From Rhabdophis nuchalis (Eukaryota; Chordata; Lepidosauria; Squamata; Natricidae), in NCBI GenBank assembly GCA_039707465.1, contig CM077648.1:21700119-21764118 (forward strand): a DNA stretch of 64,000 bases. Reading direction: 5' to 3'. The position numbers and the translations under genes were made by a program. The notes below the pieces were generated by a model that was given only the letters and a program-made list of their open reading frames with translations, ran no database searches and was not told the origin of the DNA. Shown here one piece after another: positions 58,017 through 64,000 of this stretch; positions within the stretch are counted from its first letter, which is position 1, and each line of letters begins with the position of its first letter.

Positions 58017-58201
58017 TCTCTACCTTTAGGGCGTTAGGGAATGCTAGTTTTAATATGGGGATTTTAGTGCAGGGACAATCAAATTTAATTCGTTTTTATT
58101 CTATTGTATTTATTCTTGTATGTATATTTTATAGTGTTTTAATTTTTCCCTGTGCACCGCTCCGAGTCCCCTTGGGGAGAGGACGCGGTATATAAAATAA
58201 A

Positions 58202-58280
<79 letters not shown>
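56095..58280 (+). mobile_element. L2-clade LINE, 5'-truncated, with ATT tail
   Basis: Reverse-transcriptase half of an L2 element plus a 3' UTR ending CACCGCTCCGAGTCC...GGGGAGAGGACGCGG, which runs into a 78-bp (ATT)n tail. The apurinic-like endonuclease half is absent. It is antisense to TSPAN5. Copies at 7356, 15507 and 48418 are the same clade with different tails. Confidence 0.9.
58202..58280. repeat. (ATT)n microsatellite at L2 3' end
   Basis: About 26 uninterrupted ATT units directly following the L2 3' terminus. Confidence 0.95.
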
Positions 58281-58282
<2 letters not shown>

Positions 58283-58285
58283 GAA

Positions 58286-59280
58286 ATAATTACAGCAAAA
58301 ACCATATCAGAGGAATAATGAATTACAAATGATTATATCAGGAAGACTATCTTTTCAAACAGTTCCATATCTAATTCCCTTTGGAATATCCAAGTTTTTC
58401 AAACAACCAATGACCAATGAGCCTGTTTTACAGCAATATATTCATCTAAACCATGAATGGCCAATTGCAGCCTTTGGTATTGCAGGAAACCAGACATGCT
58501 TTTCAAATGACAACATGATTAGCAGGGACATGGACTGCTAGCGTCCTGCGGCCAATTAATGGCAGAAAACTAACCAACCCAGCTAATTGTTTGGCTAACT
58601 GGTTGATTGATTTATTTATTTATTTATTCATATTTGTAACCCGCACCCATCTCACCACAAAGGGACTCTGGGCGGCAAATGATATGAGCCAGACTGAGAT
58701 CTTTCTGCTGCCTATAAATCATTATTGCTGTTTAAGTTATCTATCAAATTTATACTCTGTGATTGTTAGAGGAAGTCACCAATGACTAAAGTAAACATTT
58801 ATATCTCAGAATTGATGCTGAAACATTCCAAGACTCAAGATTGTAAACACAAAATAATGAACAGAACATGCATAATTAATTGGAACTATAGGCAAAGGTT
58901 CGATCTTCTCAGTGCCTCAGTGTGTCATAATATTTATTTATTCATTCATGGTTGTTTCTATGTCACTTCTTATAACTATAGGTTACTTAAAATGAAGGTT
59001 AAATAGTAAGATTTAAAGAAAGAATTACCAGTGGTTCCATTTAACTTATCAGAAATTCCACTCAGCATTAAGCTAGTGAAGCAAGATCATCCCATTATTT
59101 TACTTATGTTTAAATATCCCATTCAAGTTGAACACCTGAGCTGGCCTCTAAGGTGCTTTTTAAAAAGATAAGCATTTGCAAAAAAAAAGCTTGAAGTGAA
59201 TGTTTAAAAGAACTAAAATGATGCATATTTGTACAGGGGGCGGGGAAGGACTTATTCTCTAAGGAGGAATGTGGTAGAGT
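58286..59280. other. TSPAN5 intron sequence, nothing firm
   Basis: No exon recognised between the L2 tail and the TM2 exon. A short TTTATTTATTTATTCA stretch followed by CCGCACCCATCTCACC...GGGCGGC at 58609-58676 may be a SINE/LINE tail. Confidence 0.4.
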
Positions 59281-59287
59281 TACTTAC

Positions 59288-59434
59288 AAACTTGAGAAGG
59301 AAAGTATTCTCCCGCAGAGCACCGATGCATCCTGCAAAGCCCAATATGAACATCACTCCTCCAACCACAAGGAAGAGCCAAACTGGATCAAAGCCACCCA
59401 GGTCCGTAATGGAAGAGATGTTGGACAGCACTCC
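59288..59434 (-). CDS. TSPAN5: TSPAN5 exon (small extracellular loop and TM2)
   Basis: 147 bp, acceptor ...GCCAAAG and TTT/GTAAGT donor. It reads [20 protein letters not shown], then [20 protein letters not shown] and RENTFLLKF. It covers part of the small extracellular loop, transmembrane segment 2 and the conserved GCxGA...N intracellular signature. Human TSPAN5 has 268 residues; the window supplies 224, so about 44 N-terminal residues (cytosolic start, TM1) come from exon(s) beyond 64000. Confidence 0.95.
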
Positions 59435-60300
59435 CTTTGGCAGTGAATGTAAAAGGAAGAAGAGGTGAGAGAATGGGAAAACAAGGAATACAAATATATC
59501 ACAGATGTATCCGGGTTTTTACTGTCACTCCCCCTTCCCTTTCAAGGAAAGAATGAAGGAGGCACACTAGCATTTGGCATTTCTGTCCAGGAGAGATTAA
59601 TAACATTCTGTACAAACATTCTGATTATTTCCTGTAAATTCTTTCTGGGTTGACATATATTAGTCCACCAATGCAATCAGGCCCATAGCCATATCCTTTG
59701 TGTAAAAGTCATGACATGTCATTTAGCACAAATGACATTCTCCCCAAAATGGTTTGTGGAAAGGTTAGAAAAGCAATAATGGAGGAGAGAAACTAAGAAT
59801 GGCATAGCAAGGCTAATTGTTAGATGCTTAGCCTGCCCTTTTATCTGCTAATTACATCCAAGTATGTCCATACATATTACTAAATCTCAATAAAATATTA
59901 ATCTTCTAAAAAACTGAAAATTGAAATAGTTTATCCTTTTAAAACAGACTTCCTTAACATGAAAGAAGGAATATTTTCTCTCCCTCATTATTACACTACA
60001 CACAGCAAAAGAGGACCAGGATATGCAATATCTGATAAACAGCCTCATCTGTAGTACTGTATTAATATTAACATTGTAATATTGGACCTCAGCAAGGCAG
60101 GAGATATTACCAATTTACATCTTGTGACCTAACCTAATGCAGAAAAACATACAAGTAATATTTAATCTCTGTCTTTATTTATTATCCTGGCATTCTAGGA
60201 ATAAAAGCTGATATTTGAGGCTGAAAATTGGATTGGCAATTTCCCCATCACACAGTGAACAACACACTGTAATAATATGTTCAGGAATATTAAACTACAT
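59435..60300. other. TSPAN5 intron sequence, nothing recognised
   Basis: Upstream intron of TSPAN5 on the minus strand. No further coding exon or repeat end identified. Confidence 0.45.
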
Positions 60301-60307
60301 TTCAAAC

Positions 60308-60556
60308 AAGAGCCCTGGTAACGTAGTGGTTAGAATGTAGTGCTGCAGGCTAGTTCTGCTGACTGCCGGCTGCCAGCAGTTCAACAGTCGATTCTCACCG
60401 GCTCAAGGTTGACTCAGCCTTCCATTTTTCTGAAGTCAGTAAAATGAGGATGCAGATTATTGGGGAAAATATACTGACTCTGTAAACCACTTACAGAGGG
60501 CTGTAAAGCACTGTGAAGTAGTATATGAGTCTAAGTGCTATTGCTACTGCTATTTG
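60308..60556 (+). mobile_element. tRNA-derived SINE (12276 family)
   Basis: GAGCCCTGGTAACGTAGTGG head, TCAACAGTCGATTCTCACCGG (B-box-like), CTCAGCCTTCCATTTTTCTG, CAGTAAAATGAGGATGCAGA, and tail AGTCTAAGTGCTATTGCTAC. The left breakpoint of the tandem duplication lies inside it. Confidence 0.8.
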
Positions 60557-61556
60557 GATATCTATCTATGAAAATATTTGGATCTACTGCACCTAAATAA
60601 TTATACAATCACAGGTGATAAAATATGGCTGGTAGATGAAATGTGTTAATTCTCAGTCTATAGACTGGACCATCTGAATCTGTGTGTTTGATTTATTGTA
60701 TAATATATGAGTTATAATTTTCATGTAGCTAAATAATTATTGCTGTATTTTATTTTTTCTATTTTTGTCTATACTGTGTTTCTATTTGTATTCATCTGTG
60801 GGGGGGGGGGTTGCCTTTTTTAGCTCTATTAATACTATATAATGTTCCAGACCAATCTCTTTTCAAAAGCCATTCAAATTGGCTGCCATTACTACAATTG
60901 CTGGCAGCAAATGCACTAGATTAAAAAAGTATTTTATCAGTCCTGAATTTTTGCATTTAATTTCTAACAAGTGATCGAGACAAAAAATAATTTTTTCTGC
61001 CTCATTAATGATTTTATGTAGTTCTTTGATTATTCTGCAGTCACAACATAACAAATTCTCAAGAGAGCATTTCTCTCTCAAAAGAACGAAGTGCTTTGCT
61101 TAAATGTACAGCTACATGTGACAGACCTGAGCTCAACCAAATCCATTCAAGTGACTTATTGTTCTAACTCAGTCTTCCCCAACTGGTTTCTTCCAGTTTT
61201 GTTCATGGATGATCTCCTCTAATCCTCAAACAAGAGGACCAAAATCCATGTTGGCGAAAGATTACAGAGGAAAGCCATCTACAGCAGTCTTTTTGAACCT
61301 TGACAACTTAGGTATGGACTTAGTTAGTGCTAAACATAGCCATGTAGAATTCTGGGCCTTGGAGTCCACACCTCTGGAAATTGCCAGATTAAGAAACACT
61401 AATCTACAAAGACATTAGTTGTTTAATCTATTTGGAGATTATCAATTACATCAGGAATAGACAACACAATCCCAATGTTCTCAATTGCAACAGAGCATCC
61501 AACATCAGAAGGTCCACACATTGTCGCCCTCTAAATTAAACCAAGCAATCTTTCAT
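60477..61556. repeat. Tandem duplication, unit 1 (~1,080 bp)
   Basis: Begins in the 3' part of the SINE (ACTCTGTAAACCACTTACAG) and ends AAGCAATCTTTCAT. Repeated head-to-tail as 61557-62645 with about a dozen differences noticed by eye (for example GATCGAGAC/GACCGAGAC, a different G-run length, and a 4-bp TTAG insertion). Confidence 0.93.
61281..61402. mobile_element. Hairpin hAT MITE, old copy 8 (and its duplicate)
   Basis: CAGCAGTCTTTTTGAACCTTG arm, core TAGAATTCTGGGCCTTGGAG, second arm CCAGATTAAGAAACACT. Degenerate. It is carried again in unit 2 of the tandem duplication near 62365-62490. Confidence 0.55.
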
Positions 61557-62645
61557 ACTCTGTAAACCACTTACAGAGGGCTGTAAAGCACTGTGAAGTA
61601 GTATATGAGTCTAAGTGCTATTGCTACTGCTATTTGGATATCTATCTATGAAAATATTTGGATCTACTGCACCTAAATAATTATACAATCACAGGTGATA
61701 AAATATGGCTGGTAGATGAAATGTGTTAATTCTCAGTCTATAGACTGGACCATCTGAATCTGTGTGTTTGATTTATTGTATAATATATGAGTTATAATTT
61801 TCATGTAGCTAAATAATTATTGCTGTATTTTATTTTTTCTATTTTTGTCTATACTGTGTTTCTATTTGTATTCATCTGTGGGGGGGGGGGGGTTTGCCTT
61901 TTTTAGCTCTATTAATACTATATAATGTTCCAGACCAATCTCTTTTCAAAAGCCATTCAAATTGGCTGCCATTACTACAATTGCTGGCAGCAAATGCACT
62001 AGATTAAAAAAGTATTTTATCAGTCCTGAATTTTTGCATTTAATTTCTAACAAGTGACCGAGACAAAAAATAATTTTTTCTGCCTCATTAATGATTTTAT
62101 GTAGTTCTTTGATTATTCTGCAGTCACAACATAACAAATTCTCAAGATAACATTTCTCTCTCAAAAGAACGAAGTGCTTTGCTTAAATGTACAGCTACAT
62201 GTGATAGACCTTAGCTCAACCAAATCCATTCAAGTGACTTATTGTTCTAACTCAGTCTTCCCCAACTGGTTTCTTCCAGTTTTGTTCCTGGGTGATCTCC
62301 TCTAATCCTCAAACAAGAGGACCAAAATCCATGTTGGCTAAGGATTACAGAGGAAAGCCATCTACAGCAGTCTTTTTGAACCTCGACAACTTAGGTATGG
62401 ACTTAGTTAGTTAGTGCTAAACATAGCCATGTAGAATTCTGGGCCTTGGAGTCCACACCTCTGGAAATTGCCAGATTAAGAAACACTAATCTACAAAGAC
62501 ATTAGTTGTTTAATCTATTTGGAGATTATCAATTACATCAGGAATAGACAACACAATCCCAATGTTCTCAATTGCAACAGAGCATCCAACATCAGAAGGT
62601 CCACACATTGTCACCCTCTAAATTAAACCAAGCAATCTTTCATAC
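61557..62645. repeat. Tandem duplication, unit 2
   Basis: Second copy of 60477-61556, about 1% diverged by eye. It starts with only the tail of the SINE, which shows that the SINE predates the duplication. Confidence 0.93.
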
Positions 62646-62804
62646 TTACTACAAGCTTTAACATATGTATACAATTAATTAATTAATTAATCAATCTATA
62701 TAAATAAAAATGTAACAAGAGTTTATTCAAAACCGCTAATCTCCGAAAGTACTACACCGATCACTTCCAAATTGTCACACAACGTTCCTTTCAAATACAG
62801 CACC

Positions 62805-62939
<135 letters not shown>

Positions 62940-63061
62940 GTAGATGTCACACCTGTGCAAGGGTACACGCAACGGAAATGTAAAAAAGGATAGAGAGAGA
63001 GCAGTGGGCCACAGGTATTATGTCATCCTTTATGACATAAAGTACTCTGTCCATAAGATAC

Positions 63062-63320
63062 AGTAGGTAGGTAGGTAGGCAGCTATAGGGATAGAGAGAG
63101 GGAGGGAGAAATGCGGTAGGTAAGTAGGTAGGTAGGTAGGTGGATAGAGAGGGAGAGATACAGTAGGTAGGTAGAGAGATAGTGAGGGAGAGGGAGAAAT
63201 ATGGTAGGTAGGTAGGTAGGTAGGTAGGTAGGTAGGTAGGTAGGTAGGTAGGTAGAGGGATAGAGGGAGATATACAGTAGGTAGGTAGGTAGATAGAGGG
63301 AGAAATACAGTAGATAGGTA
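63062..63320. repeat. (GTAG)n minisatellite-like array
   Basis: Blocks of GTAG units (up to about 13 in a row) separated by AGAGGGAGAGATACA-type spacers, repeated roughly six times. Higher-order period about 50-60 bp. Confidence 0.9.
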
Positions 63321-64000
63321 GGGGGTTATACGGTAGTTGTGTGTATGTGTTTGTGTGTGCAGGTGTAGATCTACACACAGATTGGTTGGTCATTTAACCA
63401 GACTCGCCCACAGCAACGTGTGGCCAGGAATGGCTAGTTACATAATAAAAGATTCATTGCAAGAGAGGGATTTCAATGATACATATAATTCTTACTTTCT
63501 TAGGACAGAACTAGGCCCTTCCCATTCTTTAATGTCTCTTTCAAACTTCATTTTCTCCTTTATATCTAAGACTGTCATCTCATTTACAGAAAAAAGCCAT
63601 CCAAGTTTTAATTATCTAAGTCTGAAAACTGCCAAAATAAGTGTAAAAGATAAATGCATGTCATTTTTTAACAGTGGAAAAACAAGTCATAACAACCATC
63701 ATTTTGAAGACACTCCCTTGTTTTCTCAAACAGGGCAGAATCACTCCAAGACACTGTCTATTTTAACCAGTTCTTTCATCTATATTAACACTTTAAAAGT
63801 GCATTGCACAACGTATTTCTGGAAGCAATTCGTGGTGCCAGTTTTGATTTAAAAGCATGCTATCAGCAGGACGGGCTCTTCCAACCTGAGTCAACCTGTC
63901 CAAGCCAATTCTCTTGGGCTAAGCCGCAGGTGATCACCCATTTTTCTGACATGATGAGAGCTGAAGCCAGAAAACCATATATTTTCCTGTGATTTACTTA
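63321..64000. other. TSPAN5 intron sequence, nothing recognised
   Basis: Short (GT)n-like start, then unique-looking intron DNA to the window edge. The TSPAN5 first exon(s) were not found here. Confidence 0.45.

Noticed and set aside
58202..58280. CRISPR-like periodicity in the ATT and other simple arrays
   Set aside because: Perfect short-unit microsatellites without spacers in a vertebrate intron; no CRISPR.
60863..62164. Two near-identical 72-codon minus-strand frames (MREKC...LENLLCCDCRIIKE)
   Set aside because: Seen twice only because the region is tandemly duplicated; no similarity to known proteins or codon evidence.

Overview
The window is vertebrate nuclear DNA, most likely from a squamate reptile and probably a snake. 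The host call rests on Sauria-type SINEs, CR1 and L2 LINEs whose 3' ends run into microsatellites (ATTGT, ATTCT, ATTG and ATT tails), and dense short hAT elements. It holds the 3' parts of two multi-exon genes arranged tail to tail. There are no prokaryotic features.

Left half, plus strand: eleven coding exons of RAP1GDS1 (SmgGDS) between 9738 and 40023. They encode about 486 residues, equal to human residues ~122-607, roughly one armadillo repeat (C to M) per exon. Nine of the ten internal introns are phase 1. The first exon present (9738-9884, 147 bp) matches in size and place the cassette that separates the 607- and 558-residue isoforms. Exons for the first ~121 residues lie off the left edge. 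A poly(A) signal sits at 40555.

Right half, minus strand: six coding exons of TSPAN5 (59434 down to 51925) encoding 224 residues plus stop: transmembrane segments 2-4 and a complete eight-cysteine large extracellular loop. All introns seen are phase 0. The exon(s) for the first ~44 residues lie beyond 64000. SmgGDS handles Rho/Rap-family GTPases in the cytosol; TSPAN5 is a TspanC8 tetraspanin that escorts ADAM10. Their adjacency matches the human 4q23 order and implies no shared pathway.

Introns and the intergenic stretch are packed with mobile elements, many with target-site duplications (TSDs) readable by eye. These include 5'-truncated CR1 and L2 LINEs (one L2 with a 671-codon open frame), an L1-type element carrying only ORF1 inserted in a SINE with a perfect 11-bp TSD, several hAT MITE families with 8-bp TSDs (one a near-perfect hairpin, at least eight copies), two TA-flanked MITEs, a decayed Tigger/pogo transposase, an apparent R4/Dong fragment, a ~1.08-kb tandem duplication and large microsatellites. 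The ORF1-only L1 element, resembling the HAL1 ('half-L1') elements of mammals, is the most interesting item.
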